Shown: positions 34,193 to 46,634 of the stretch, one piece after another | Position numbering within the stretch: position 1 is the first letter of the stretch | Layout of the letters: each line of letters begins with the position of its first letter | Assembly (NCBI GenBank): GCA_020726505.1 | Contig: JAHLEZ010000007.1 | Coordinates: forward strand, 124,001 to 188,000 | Direction of reading: 5' to 3' | Length of the DNA: 64,000 nt | Origin: Leptodontidium sp. MPI-SDFR-AT-0119 | Lineage: Eukaryota; Ascomycota; Leotiomycetes; Helotiales; Leptodontidiaceae | Notes under the pieces: model-generated | What the model saw: the letters and a program-made list of their open reading frames with translations, nothing else | The model's database searches: none | Told to the model about the DNA's origin: nothing | Position numbers and translations under genes: made by a program

Positions 34193-37100
34193 ATGGTCCG
34201 ACTAGGAGCGCCAAAATGGGAAGAGCCACACAGGGGGAACTCGGTCGACCAGCGCGTATGCCAGAAGATGACGAGGGGTTCATGGCGTATGTTCTCGATG
34301 ACTTGTTGGCCGTCGAAAGAGCCAGCGAGGCCTTGCTTGACAGACGCGATGACTCAATTGGAAAAACTACTCCAATTGCGCAATAGAGATTTCTGGAGAG
34401 GAGAGCCCATCCCAACCGGATGTGCCTTAGAGCGATATATGTATGGCCGATCCGTGAAAAATGCCCAACCAACAATCATTGGATTTGTGTCCAGTCAGCG
34501 ATTTCGGCGCAACGCAAAGGAGATCCTCGAAGATTATGATTTCCAAATTGATCCTCGCGGGATAGGGATTGACTATTACAGCAGTCATCCTGTTTATTTC
34601 GGAGGGCAGGCTTTGGGATCTACTGCCAGCAAGAGCCGGTCAAGTGACCAGCCCACAGGATTGCCTCAATTCATTGGAACAGCAATCCAGGCTGGAAATA
34701 CAGCTTTCACCTTAGGAGGGCCTATCGTTGTCGATGACAAAATTGTTGGCTTGACTGTTGCGCATGCTATCGAGGCTGGTATTCTGGAGGAACAAGCATC
34801 CAAGGGTTAGTAAATGTATATTGAAAATATCAAGACTCCAGATAACCATTCCATCAGGTATCGAAACGTGGCCAGGTGTCATGGATATTCGGAAAACTGG
34901 AGGAGGTCGACTTGGTGTAACACACCAAATGCGGCATTTTGACACTCGGTTAGAGTCACCAGCCAAGGACCTGGACTGGGCAGTCATTCTCTTCGATAAA
35001 GATCAAAACCAACAGTTGGATTTACCTTCAATGGAAGTTAGCAGTTCGGACCCAACGACAGCCAAAGGGAAGGCAAAAGATACGGGCCCATCATCAAAAT
35101 TGAAGTACCCTGCTTTGCAAGAAGGATCCAATAAGCCCGGTGAATTGCATCCATTTTGGAGGCCAGCGAATTTCTGGGATGACCCTGAAGACTTCGATAG
35201 CAACGACAATGATGAGTATGAACGAGGTGCTGTCACCGAAAAACCCCCGCCCCCAAAAGAAACCCTCAGCCAGAAATTCAGACGAACACTTGCGATGATA
35301 CCAACGAACGACAGCCGCCATAATTACAAAACAGTATCCAGAGACCGCAAGGTAGTAAGAACAGCAAGTGGAAGTATGAGGGTGGCTAAGATACGCAGTA
35401 GAGCCCCATTGGGGACAAAAGGCATGGATTGGATCAACTACCCCGGGAAGATTGTACAGGAAGTCACGGAGAGCGCACATGTTGTTGTTTGTACCCGGAA
35501 CGGCACAGAAAGGGGTATGATTATGGGAGACTACTCACTTGTTGCTCTCCCAGGGAGACGACATTTCCAGAGAATGTGGGTGGTAAAAATGAACCGCAAT
35601 ATATGTGAGTATACCAGCTATCTGTAATTTTGGTCAGGTTGACTCATATCACACGTCCAGCACCTGGAGATTGTGGAAGTTGGGTGCTTGACTCGTCCCA
35701 GGAAAGTCTCTATGGCCACCTAATCGCGGGAAGGCAAGGGACCGGTGTTGCATATCTAGTGCTAGCACGCGACATCTTCGAGGACATCCGGATACGGTGC
35801 AAAGCTTCGGAGGTTCGACTGCCTACTCGACAGGAGCTCCAGGCATTTTCAAATCCTAGCCAAGGCAAAACTCGTCTGATTGAATTGATATCAGGGCCTT
35901 TCAAAATACCTGACCAAGATGGCGCTTCTGACAAGTCATCGTCATCATTGGATCTCATGCATGACGATCTTCCAGTTAACCCAGTACTATCGGCTATCCC
36001 CCCATTGGCCTTGAAGGCTTCGCCTTTGGTTTCTCTACCTGATCATGGATCAAAACGACTGCGGGCTTCAAGCACAGCCGCTTCGCCCACCCAGTCGTCC
36101 CTCAGGTCACAGCTAGGCGACGTCCAGTACGAGCCCTGGAACGACTATAGATATTTCGTCGCTGATAATGACCTGAATCAACTCATAACTGAAGAGTCTG
36201 TGTACCGGCATTTGAAGGAGAAAGACCTGATCTTGGACCAAAGGCCCCAACATAGAATCCACGAGTCGGCCCCTAAGCTCTTCGCTATTCTTGTTTCTGA
36301 AAAATTGGAACGCCACATCTTCAACTTCCTCGACGAAGGTATAAGCGACGATGATTTACCGTTTGTTCGGCTTTCTCTCACACACGGGGGAGGTGAGCAC
36401 AGCCAGTACCAGCTCTGCAGCAGGCGACATCCGGAGACAGTTATTAAATGCACTCTCGACTGGAACCAAATCGATATTCGACGTATTTGTCAGACACAGT
36501 GGAGTTTCCTGGCACCTGTCTTTGATTTTACAAGTAACGCTGAATGCTACGATTTTGATGACAACTGTGTTCTCCCATTCATCGAAGATAGCGAGAGCAG
36601 TAATCCCAGCACCGCAAAGAGAAGCGAAGGAGGCAGTACAAACTGTGTCCGGAAGGTCATTATTCATGCGGCTCACCTGAAAATTTCTGACAGGGGAATT
36701 CGTAACAAATCGGAGTTCATTGTGAAGCAGTTGCCCGATACCGTCAATGAGAAATACATGAGATCCGAAGTCGGGAAGTTTAAAGCGGTTTCGCATGAAC
36801 ATATGATCAGTGTCTTGGCTGCGTACTCCTGGAGGGGCCGGTGCCATTTAGTGTTCCCTTACGCAGAATCAAACTTGCGTGAATACTGGCAGATGACTCC
36901 TCTTCCACGACATTCCTCCGTAACAGTCTCCTGGATCATACGTCAATGCGCAGGAATTACCAATGCTCTGAAAAGAATTCATGAAGAGGGGATGCTCTCA
37001 CTTCACGGTTATCATGGGAACATAAAGCCCGAAAACATTTTTTGGTTCTCCCACAACTCGGATCCTGGACTCTTAGTCCTCGGCCACTTTGGAGAGGGGA

Positions 37101-37690
37101 AAGGCCCGAAGTCGATGATATCTTCGTCAATAGCTTCCATAGATCATCCAGGAGAATGGCCACCACAGGGAAGCATGAAGCAGCTTCGAAACTCTCTTCG
37201 CAACTCTCAAGCTTTCGATGTATGGAGCCTCGGTTGTGTATTCCTCGAGTTCTCTACATGGTTCATTGATGGCCGAGAGGGGATCTTGGAGCTCTTGTTA
37301 AAAGAGGTCCAAGACTTGTACGGCGATCCAAAGGGCCCTCGTTACAGAACCGAAGAAAAAATCCGCGTATGGGTGAAGGGCCTTATTAAGATAAGTCGAA
37401 GCTCACCTGTTATGAATGACTTCTTGGACATGATAGCTGGAGGTATGCTAGTGGGGGAACCCCAGCAACGAATGTCGGTGGTAGATGTCGACGAAGCTCT
37501 CCAAAAGATAGCCATGAAAGCCTCTCTTGGTGCCACAGGTGCAGTTGAACAGACCCAGCAAATGTACAATCCGAAATCCCGAGCTCCAACTATTTTTCAT
37601 AGATTCGGGGAACAGCCGCTTCCGACGCAAGCGAGCATGGGACCAGGACTTTCCGAACCGCCTCTCGGGCGTCAACATGAGCTGAGTTGA
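34193..37690 (+). CDS. Chymotrypsin-like protease domain fused to a pseudokinase domain (1110 aa)
   Basis: Four exons at 34193-34286, 34344-34805, 34858-35604 and 35661-37690 give 1110 residues with matching phases. The first intron (GTATGT...GACAG) decides the start MVRLGAPKW. The N-terminal part has a chymotrypsin-fold pattern: VGLTVAHAIEAG (His, about 171), DLDWAVILFD (Asp, about 225), and GDCGSWVLD (about 437), where Cys stands in place of the usual Ser, as in viral 3C-like enzymes. A disordered insertion lies between Asp and Cys. From about 760 to 1060 there is a kinase fold: IVKQLP (Lys), SEVGKF (Glu), but HGNIKPENIFW has Asn instead of the HRD Asp, and the DFG site reads HFG, so catalysis is unlikely. 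No signal peptide or membrane segment. Similar protease-plus-kinase-like fusions occur among fungal STAND/immune proteins; function unknown. Confidence 0.8.
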
Positions 37691-38226
37691 CCAGAATTGC
37701 AATAAAGTAGGAGGCATGGATTTTACAAAAGGGTTAAAAAAAAACTATGCACTGGCTATGTGGCAACTTCAGAGCATCGGGAAGAAGAAAACAGATTAGG
37801 CATGATGGGAGCGAACTTGTATAGAACAATGAAAAGAGGAATGTGCAATAAGTTGCAGAAAGGCAATGGTTGAATTCAACTGTCGAGCATCAAAGATGGA
37901 AGCGGGTGGATCCAAGTGTAGAAAGACAGAGCCAGAGCCAGGGACACCAGAAGTAGAACGGACATCCCCAGAGTTGTTATTTACACAAATTCCGGTGTGG
38001 CTTTTCAGCCAGTGAAATGCAAGAGCTCATGGCTTCGCCAGTTCCGCCTTCCTCTTTCGCATCGATATACGGTGTGCAGCTAGCGAATGAACAGAGCTAA
38101 CTCGCCTTGTAGAGGTAAAATCATCGACGATATGTGACCGAAACCGAGTCAAGACCCAGAAATTGCAGAAGACATTGTATTTAAAATCGTGAAGACTTTG
38201 CAAAGTACTATGCAGTCAACCACATA
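37691..38226. other. Convergent 3' intergenic region
   Basis: Noncoding stretch between the convergent protease-pseudokinase and coiled-coil genes. Nothing recognisable in it. Confidence 0.5.
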
Positions 38227-39846
38227 TCAACCAGCCATGAATCGACCCATCCCAGGGTCACTCTCCTTTCTCCCTTGGCCTTCCTTTGGAGACTCTTTCC
38301 CCGCACCACCATCTCGCCTCGTCTTTGCACCCTCCTTCAGCTTCTCCCACCGGTCACGGTAGCGAGCTATCACGCTCTTCAGTTTGTCATTTTCCTTTCC
38401 AAGTCTCTCAATCTCCTTGCCACCTAGAGTCACATGCTGCTCGAGTTCTAGCACTCTTCGCTTCAGCCCCTCGTCTCCACCACGATTGGGAACATCCCTA
38501 GCAGGGCTCATATTGCGAGTTAACCGTATACTCTCTTGAAGCGCCATGCTGTTCTGCTGTGCTGACATCTCGAATGCATGAAGACGTTTGCTGAGTTTGT
38601 CTATACAGTCCTTCAGACTCTTGTTTTCCATGTCCAGTTCCTCGACTTTGTTCTCAACTTCCCGTGTGCTGAGCTTGCGGACAAAGCCTCGCTTGGATGA
38701 ACTTGGAGAAACCGGCATGGGTGTTTCTCTTGCGTCGACAAAATCGTCTTCTTCATTTGGATCGGCGAAGAGGTCTGCGTTTTCACTGTGCATGGATGCA
38801 GCCATTCTTCGCTTTTCCTTCTGCTCGTAGGATACGATAGCAGCGTAAGGGATTGTACCGCCACCGGTAGGGACCACATAGAAAGAGTCATTCCCCGACT
38901 GGCCTTCACGGGCCGAAGCTCGGAGTGCGGCACGCGAAATAAACTTGGTGAGATCTGGGTCCGAACCTGTTCTTTCTTTACTCTTTGGACGTTGCTTGAC
39001 ACCCTTCACGATTTCGGGGGGAGCTGATGCCTGTCCTTCTTCGGAGATCAAGGGCAGGCCGGCGAATGCTAGTGGGGCAGAGAGCTTGGACAAGATATTT
39101 TCGAATGTGTTGTAAAACCTTGAGAACCCTTCATCATTTGCCGTAGATGTCTCAGCAACGGCCACAGGTGCCTGCTCCACCTTCTTGGGACTGACCACAG
39201 CAGGTGGGACCCAACTTGGTTGCGAATGTTCAGGAATGCTCGCTGGAAGTTTGGGTCGTTTGCCATCTCTGCGGGGAAGAGCTTCCAGTCCACCAGTAGC
39301 TTGTTGGGTAGAGACACTTGGCGACAGTGGCTGTCGAGTGTAGTTCGCACGTATACCTCTTGCGGAAGCAAGATTACTTGCGATCGAAGAGCTCAAATCT
39401 CTAGGAGGGAGACGGCGGGGATGTTGCAGACTCGGTGGGTTTCGTAGAGGGGAAGATGATCTAGGGCCAAGGTCTGACTTGGAAGCACGTAACTCTGCAA
39501 CAGCCGCAGATGTTGAAAGTGGTTTCTCTGATACTGCTTGCACTTCTGGCTCCGTAGCAGCTGTCGTGGGTGGGTTTTCGGAGGGATATCGAAGGAGTTC
39601 TGATAGTCTCTGGTGATGTTGCTCCAATAGTCTGAGTGTCCTCAAGGCTTCAGCACTGCCAGTCCCAGATGCGGCCCTCGCGAACTCTCCAGCTGCCAGC
39701 GCATGTTCGTTGATAGCGACAGTCGTGTCGGAGCTTTGGGTTGCCACGGAGGCTGCCCGCGCATGGTCGTGGGCCTACACCGTTTGTTAGTGGAGAGGGA
39801 CGCCGGGGGGAGGCCAACCCACCAGAATCAGAGGCGAAGACTCCAT
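38227..39846 (-). CDS. Coiled-coil protein with MIT-like N-terminal helical region
   Basis: Two exons: a tiny first exon 39846-39823 (MESSPLIL) and 39774-38227, together 523 residues. The N-terminal 70 residues read AHDHARAASVATQSS...EHALAAGEFARAASG and TLRLLEQHHQRLSELLR, an Ala-rich three-helix pattern like MIT domains, which bind ESCRT-III tails or traffic factors. The middle is disordered, with Ser/Pro-rich segments and SSPLRNPPSLQHPRRLPPRD. A long coiled coil occupies about residues 370-490 (VENKVEELDMENKSLKDCID and VLELEQHVTLGGKEIERLG). The C-terminal tail is charged and Gly-rich. The intron is defined by GTGGGT...GTGTAG with correct phase. This gene is probably conserved in filamentous ascomycetes; a trafficking role is a guess from the MIT-like region. 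Confidence 0.75.
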
Positions 39847-40531
39847 TCTGCTGTCAAATGCGTTTGGCTGATGATATGACCTCGCTTATCATCTCAGTGT
39901 GTTTAATCTGGTCCCAGTTTGTTGTCGTCCAAAAGAGGTGAAAAAGTGAAGCTGTAGATGTACTCATGTTGAGCCAGGAGGTTGAATATCACGAGGCTGT
40001 CATCTGTGGAAGGGCTAGCCTCAAACGGTTAGTGTGCTAATATCGGCCAATCACAGCAGTCTACTTCGTAGTCGGAAGGCAGAGCAAGGCAAGGCAAGAG
40101 AGGAGAGGCAGAGGAGGCCAGAGCCAAGGCATAGGATTGTCAAATCCCATGTGGAAAGCTCCTCTCAACTCCTCTCTCTTCTCCTCCCTAGAGTACCGCC
40201 ATCGTCACATCTTCTTCGACTATTGGGCAGCAAGTATTTACAGCTGCATCACAGCGACGACAGCTCTGCTTCTTCGAATCCCTCGAGAATCACCGCGACA
40301 GATAGTACGTACAAGGCTTACGGGTTGTTTATTCCACTCCAGCTGGTCTGGCTTCCCTGCGCATCGAGGGGTCATACAACGGAGCAACACGCAACACGCA
40401 ACAAACAACGAGCAAGAGGGACGAAAAGTTACAGCACTCTACGCCGCATCCGCCTGCACTCACTCCACATGTGATACCTCCATGATCAACGCTTTCTCGA
40501 ATCTCCGACTAAATCCATCGCCATCTGTGAG
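39847..40531. promoter_or_regulatory. Divergent promoter region of the coiled-coil and Lam-type genes
   Basis: Noncoding, 685 nt, with GGCAGAGCAAGGCAAGGCAAGAGAGG-like purine repeats around 40078-40120 and upstream short frames (for example from 40137) that may be uORFs in the Lam-type gene's 5' leader. Confidence 0.4.
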
Positions 40532-43500
40532 ATGTCCTTCAAACTGGAGAGATCAGAATCCCCACAGAGGAATGGCCTTGCCCAGCTATTCTCCAAGACG
40601 CGCCGAGACAAGAAAGACAAAGATTCCGCAGGCAATTCGGTCAAGAGCAGCAACAGCGAAAGTCGAGGTGTTCGGTCTTCTTTAGAGGATACAATTGACA
40701 AGCTCAAGGGACACGAGGTGACGGAGGAAGACATCGATCCCTCTGGCATCAAAAAGCTCGCAAAAGGCCTGGGAACCAATAAACGTCGGCGGAAGAAGAG
40801 AGAAGAGGAACAGCAGGCCAACGAGGAGATAGCCCGAGGAAGGACAGTCGCGGATCGAGGGACTTTGGCTGACAATGAGGATATTTCGCCGTTTGCTGAT
40901 AACGGATCCGGTGGAGATGGAAGTAGCTTGACAACCTATGATTCTGAGACCGAGTCGTAAGTGATCCCCTCCTTCATTTTCAACCCTCTCCATACGCCGT
41001 ATTGGCGTACTTGTTCGGGTGTGGAAACGCGAGTCTACGAGAGCTGCAGCCCCATGTGGAGAGCTCCAAGGCGAGGAACCGATTAGGTAGAACGATGGAG
41101 GCGGACATGCGATGATGCGACACGCGGAACGGTCCACTGCAGGATTTCTCCTCACCACCACGTACAAACATCTCGCATCTCCAGATCCATCCATCGCACC
41201 TCACTTCACTGTACGAGGTCCATGCTTGCTGCAGCTCATGACTCTCGCTCCAACAACCTTTTCACAATTTATGCGCTGAGCGTTTCGTTTGCACTATTCG
41301 CGGAGGCTATCACCCCGACCCCATTATTACGTGGACCGTATTGTACCTTACCCTGCAACATTCTAACCCAAGTGTCTCCTCCAGGCCTCCCGAGACAAAG
41401 CCTCCTCTCTCTACACATTCTTCGCATACAGGATATCTAACGACATCCTCGCCGCTAGTTCAATCCGTCACGCTGCCCGAATCAGCGTTGTCGGAGTCTC
41501 AGCTGGACGGGACAACCCCTCGAGCAGCTACATTTCCCCAGAATATCGAAGTCCTGGCTGCCTCTGCATCTACTCCGAGCCTGGTCGATAGCACGCTTCG
41601 TGCTCCTACAAACGGATCTGAGAGACGGTCCCCCTCGCCTGTTGGCAGATTAAAGCAAGCTTTCACGCCGAAGCGGGGTTCGAGTCCGAATACAAGTCCA
41701 GAGCGAAAGCCTGGAGTGGTTGGTGGAGTGGGCACGTTGAAGGAGAAGTCTGCAGCGGACAGCAGACGGGGGAGCGTTGCATCGAGAATTGGGTCGATAT
41801 TTCCGGAGAGACAAGCTGCGTCCCAAGCTACCTCTTCCACAAGCTCCCCGGAGCGTCCTCGAACGGCAAAGATCCAGGCGATAGACACGAATGCTCCGCC
41901 TAGCACACCCCCACCTGGCGAGAATCCAGCTCCCATAATTGTTAATACTCCCCCCACACCGACAGATCCCAGCTCTCCCCGGTTTGGTTCTCCTCGGGAG
42001 CGTGGAACATCAGATCCGATTACTTCGAATGCCAACGTCGTGGTATCCCCGACAGGGAATATGATATCTCATCGCCGAATACGATCAGGATCAGCTACAC
42101 TGGGACCTAGCAAGCTATCGAACATCACATCTGCTCCTTTGACACCAACACTGGAAAGTGGTCAGAATACTCCAGGAACGGGGTTTTTCTCGTCTGTATT
42201 TTCCGCCGCCCAAAACGCAGCGACCACTTTGAGCAATAGCATTGGAAACACATCAGTCGCTCCTGGGAATCGAGGCAAGAGTGGAACACAGGATATCAAG
42301 GAAGTAGAAAGCCCTGAGGTGGAGACCTTTGCCGATAAGACCGATTCTGAAGCACCTACGGAAGAAAAGGAGCTCGCTGTGAAGACATTAGGTATGGGGG
42401 ATCTCAGTCTGAGTGCGCTTGGCATCTCAGAGAATAGCAGCGGCTCCAATACACCCCTTGGGCTCAGGTTTCCGGAAGAAGCACGCGGGAGATCCGAGTC
42501 ACAAAACGATGACAGGCCTGCTCTGGCTCCCATTGCTAATGGGGAGCTTGCAGATGCTGCGTCTGTAACGGCAATAGATGATCTTCAGCCTCTTATTCGA
42601 CCTCGCTCTATGTATGAGCCTGGAATTGGAGGAGATCAGACCCCACCGAATGGTAGCGTTTTCGAGGGAAAGTCGGGTCTTCAGCGCAGTGGTAGTATTC
42701 GTAGCGCCATTGGAAACCGTCGCAAGAGAGGAAGCTCGGCCGCAACTGGAACTACCATTGGAGCAGCTATTGCCGCAGCAAACAGCTCTCTCGGCAATCC
42801 AAATGCAGGCGCACAGAAGATTACAGGCTTTGCTGTAGCAAGCAAGAAGCGAAACAGGGACTTCCATCAGCTCTTCAGAAGTGTGCCTGACGATGATTAC
42901 CTGATTGAAGATTACAGTTGTGCGTTGCAGCGTGAGATACTTGCTCACGGTCGACTGTACGTCTCAGAAGGTCACCTCTGCTTTAGCAGTAACATCTTTG
43001 GATGGGTAACCACTCTCGTCATGAGTTTTGATGAAATTGTTTCGGTCGAGAAGCGAAGCACGGCACTCGTGTTCAAAAATGGACTAATGATTTCAACTTT
43101 ACATGCGAAGAATATTTTTGCCAGCTTCACTAGCCGAGATTCGACTTATGATTTGATTGTTGGGATATGGAAATTGGGTCATCCCAGCCTTAGAAGTTCA
43201 TTAAATGGGGTCAGGATAGAGGAGACTGGTGGCGGCGACAAGACAGAAAAGGATGACGGGAACCCTGCACCCGGAAGTCAAAGCGGCTCAGAATCCGATA
43301 GTGAAGAGGGCGAAGAAGGGGACGATGTCTATGATGAGGACGAGGAAGACGAAGATGGAATGAGCTTTACCCAGGCTGAAGGGAGTGTTGCAGGAAGTGA
43401 CGCTGGAGAGAGAGTTGTCAGTCGAAAACCGTCTGCTGCAGTGGTGACAAATGGAGCTCCAGCGGAGAAGAGCAAAGACGAAAGTCTAGCCAGTCCAGGA

Positions 43501-44728
43501 ACTGACTTTCCGGGTCCAGCAACTCACGCAGCGACCGAATGTACGGACCAAGAAACTCATTATGCCAAGGTCATTGGGGATGAAATCATCCAGGCTCCTT
43601 TGGGGAAGATCTACAGTCTGATGTTCGGACCAGCCTCAGTTACATGGATGCGAAACTGGCTCACGGTTGAGCAAAAGTGTCTGGAACTGACGATCGAAGA
43701 TTCCTCGAAGAAACCACTGGCTCTGGACAACAAAGTCAGATACTATTCGTACATCAAGCCATTGAATGGTGCAATTGGTCCTAAGCAAACGAAATGTCTG
43801 TCCACCGAAACTTTGGAGTCATTCGACTTGGAAAAGGCTGTGTCTGTATCGATTTCAACTCAGACCCCCGATGTTCCCAGCGGTAACGTCTTCAGTACCA
43901 AGACAAAATACTGTCTGTCATGGGCAGAGGGCAATGCCACCAGGATTCAAATGAATTGTGCCATCGAGTGGACTGGCAAGAGTTGGCTGAAAGGTATGTC
44001 ATATTTGTGGCGTTCAAGAACAGGACTAACTCAATACAGGCCCTATTGAAAAAGGCGCGAACGATGGCCAAGTCCAATACGCCAAGGATATTATTGCAGC
44101 TTTGAAGACCGCCGTATCATCTCGCCGTGGGACACTCGTTCCCGCATCTGGGAAGAAAGGGAAGAAAGGTCGCAAGGGACGAGAATCAAAGAGCATTTCG
44201 AAAACCACAGACGGTGCTTCGGACTCCAAACCTACTGCTGACGACTGGGGCATGCTCGAACCGTTGCATGGCATATTAGGTCCAGTGATCAGTATTTTCC
44301 AGCCATTACTCACAGGCAACATCCTGTATGGACTCTTTGTTGGGTTACTCGTTGCCACTTGGTTTGGCTTTGGATTTAGAGGAGGCAGCTCCAGCGGCAA
44401 CCAACCAATGGCATACTTCGGTACACCTGACAGGATAGCCGCATATGAAGAGATTTGGCGTAGAGAAGAAAGTGAGCTCTGGGAATGGCTAGAGGATCGA
44501 GTTGGTATGGATCGCCTCAGAGATCCCACCAATATGCCTATCGAAGCACGCACAATGCAAGACAAGCTCAAGGACGAGAGGATGGAAGATCGGGAAATAG
44601 ATGACGCCATTCGAGTGACGGAGGAGAAGCTGAAGGTTCTCAAAGCTACGATGGATAAGAGGAAAGCCGCTGGAAGCAAGAGCAAATCGAAGAAGGATGA
44701 GAATCAGGTGTCAGATAAAGATGCATAG
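40532..44728 (+). CDS. GRAM and VASt domain sterol transfer protein (Lam/Ltc/Ysp2-like)
   Basis: ER-anchored lipid transfer protein working at ER-plasma membrane contact sites, where the VASt (StART-like) domain moves ergosterol. Three exons at 40532-40956, 41385-43993 and 44040-44728 give 1240 residues; phases agree. Intron 1 is unusually long here (428 nt). The N-terminal 600 residues are Ser/Pro-rich and disordered. The GRAM domain (about 620-740) shows RNRDFHQLFRSVPDDDYLIE, GRLYVSEGHLCFSSNIFGWV and STLHAKNIFASF. An acidic linker of Asp/Glu runs follows. The VASt domain (about 865-1030) shows KVIGDEIIQAPLGKIYSLMF and VRYYSYIKPLNGAIGPKQTK. A membrane segment near 1105 (ILYGLFVGLLVATWFGFGF) anchors it, followed by a charged C-terminal coiled coil. 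The organisation matches yeast Lam proteins. No damage seen. Confidence 0.93.
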
Positions 44729-46634
44729 TTTACCGCCCTTCCTGTAGTGTATATATCATGGTGTTTTGGGTGCTTAGGGGTGATTTGGTTTTAGGGTACA
44801 CTCATAGCGATTCAAATACCATTCATTTGTTACTTTAGCTGATTGCTCCCAAAGTGTCAGAGTCGAGATGCGGAGACATGGTAAACAAACGAGCGTCGAT
44901 TTCGGTATCTTTTAGCAAACCAACCACCAACTGCAGAAGGGCAGGAATCATGGGCCTTGGCATCAGGAACGATGTGATTGGTGCGGCAAAGGCTCTTGGT
45001 CATCTCCGTCCCCTCTTCCTCAAATTGCAAGCACAAGAGAAGCATGAACGAGGAGAGCAGAGTGGTGCTGCTGAAGGTGAGGGTGGAGGTGATGGTTGAG
45101 GTCTTCATTTCGAAAAACTTTGTGATTGTTTGGTGTCCTGTTTTGTGGGGATGTTTGGGACGTAATGGTGTGAATGTTGTGAGGTTGATGGGGATTTATA
45201 TCTTTTTCTTTGAGAGGTTCATGTCAATTTCTCCGTCTCTCCAGCAAGTTAGATCTACATCCCCCCTTCGAGCTCGACTTGAAGCATAAAAAACTAGATT
45301 GGGAAGGCAGCCGCGGCGCCAGCTGTGAGTCCGATCAGCAAAACTTGGTCGAGTTATGCTTCCAGTAGTCCCGATGCGGGATCTGCAGATGGATGGTCCG
45401 TGGTCTGTCGATGGACAGGAGAATGTGGAGATAGTCACTGATCTATGGAAGCAGAAGAACAGATGAACGAATGTGGATACTCCATTTCGAGGAGAGTTCG
45501 ACGGTGCTCGATGGCTGGGTACAAAAGTCAGCCCTTTTGACCTCGTGTGGTAGGTAGTCCGAAGCTCAAGAGCTTTCCCTCTTGATGGTGATCTATGTAT
45601 TTTGGGTTCGCTAATTACCAGACCTCTCTGAATGAACCTCAAGTTCAATCTCAAGCTTTAATCAGCGGCTTTTTGCGTTTGGTTTGCCGACGTGTGGACC
45701 CCGAAATGACCTTGTGGATGCTTGCTATTCTCGATTTGGGAAAATCTGGGGAAATTAGGAGGTGCTAAGGGGCACGGCATTGAATATCTCATACCGTGTT
45801 GACGAGAAGTATAGAAATTCAATCAACAGTTTCCCAGAGAAGTCAGGGATTGTCAAGGGCGGGTTCCGGGGCATCCTCCTATCTTTTCAGTGAGGAGCCG
45901 GCACACCGATGTGGATGCGAAGCAGCACCCGCCAATTCGGCGACAATATATGAAAGGGGTATTGAAATACAGGGCAAGTGAGACGGGAAGGATCTCGGAG
46001 GTGAGCTGACTGTCCTTGGCTTCGAGACGCTGTTCTGTACTGTATTAGGAATACACATTTGACGAAATTTACTTGCCCGTTCCACCCCAGACTTCACACC
46101 CCGACCTCACATATCTCACCCCACATTTGGCGCATGGTTGAGTAATAATGGAATTGTCATTCCAACGGCATGTTTGGTGAAATGAAGTCTGGTAATAATT
46201 ACTTGAAAAAATCATGTACAAGCCACGAAGTAGCTCCAGTCTCACTTCATTTTTTCCCAACCCTACCCAATGGACCAGGTCTAATGTATTTATTCTCAGC
46301 CTGGAAGCAATCCTACCTAAGCGAGAATTGTGTTTGTAGATGAACAGACTACATCCGGATCGCCATGATTTCCATTGTTCAAGAAGGAGCTTCTGAAACT
46401 TTCAACATAACAGTGGAGTTCCTTTCTGATTACAATTCTGTTCGGCAATCATTGTAGCCGTTTGGTGAAGTCCTCCGGAAATTACTCACAACAACGAGTC
46501 CGAGATTGCGAAGGAGTCGTGGGGTGTTCGCCAAGCTGTTTTATGTTGACATGCCTGAAGGTAGGATAAAGCTTCGCCATCCACGCCCAAATTTATATTT
46601 CTTTGAGAAAGCCAGCCTTCGTCCAGACACAATC
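44729..46634. other. Long intergenic region
   Basis: About 1.9 kb with no well-supported gene other than the doubtful small frame on the minus strand at 44857-45108. The last few hundred bases are likely the promoter of the lyase-like gene. Confidence 0.5.
44857..45108 (-). CDS. Possible small protein with hydrophobic N-terminus (83 aa)
   Basis: Single-exon frame starting MKTSTITSTLTFSSTTLLSS followed by FMLLLCL, which resembles a signal peptide or membrane anchor; the rest is polar with two Cys. A TATA-like GATATAAAT lies about 90 nt upstream on the same strand. No family recognised, and it could be a chance frame in the downstream region of the Lam-type gene. Confidence 0.3.
   Translation of the reverse strand: MKTSTITSTLTFSSTTLLSSFMLLLCLQFEEEGTEMTKSLCRTNHIVPDAKAHDSCPSAVGGWFAKRYRNRRSFVYHVSASRL

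Noticed and set aside
34120..34386. Alternative start of the protease-pseudokinase gene in another frame
   Set aside because: It ends in a stop before the protease domain, while the start at 34193 with a GTATGT...GACAG intron gives perfect phase through all four exons.
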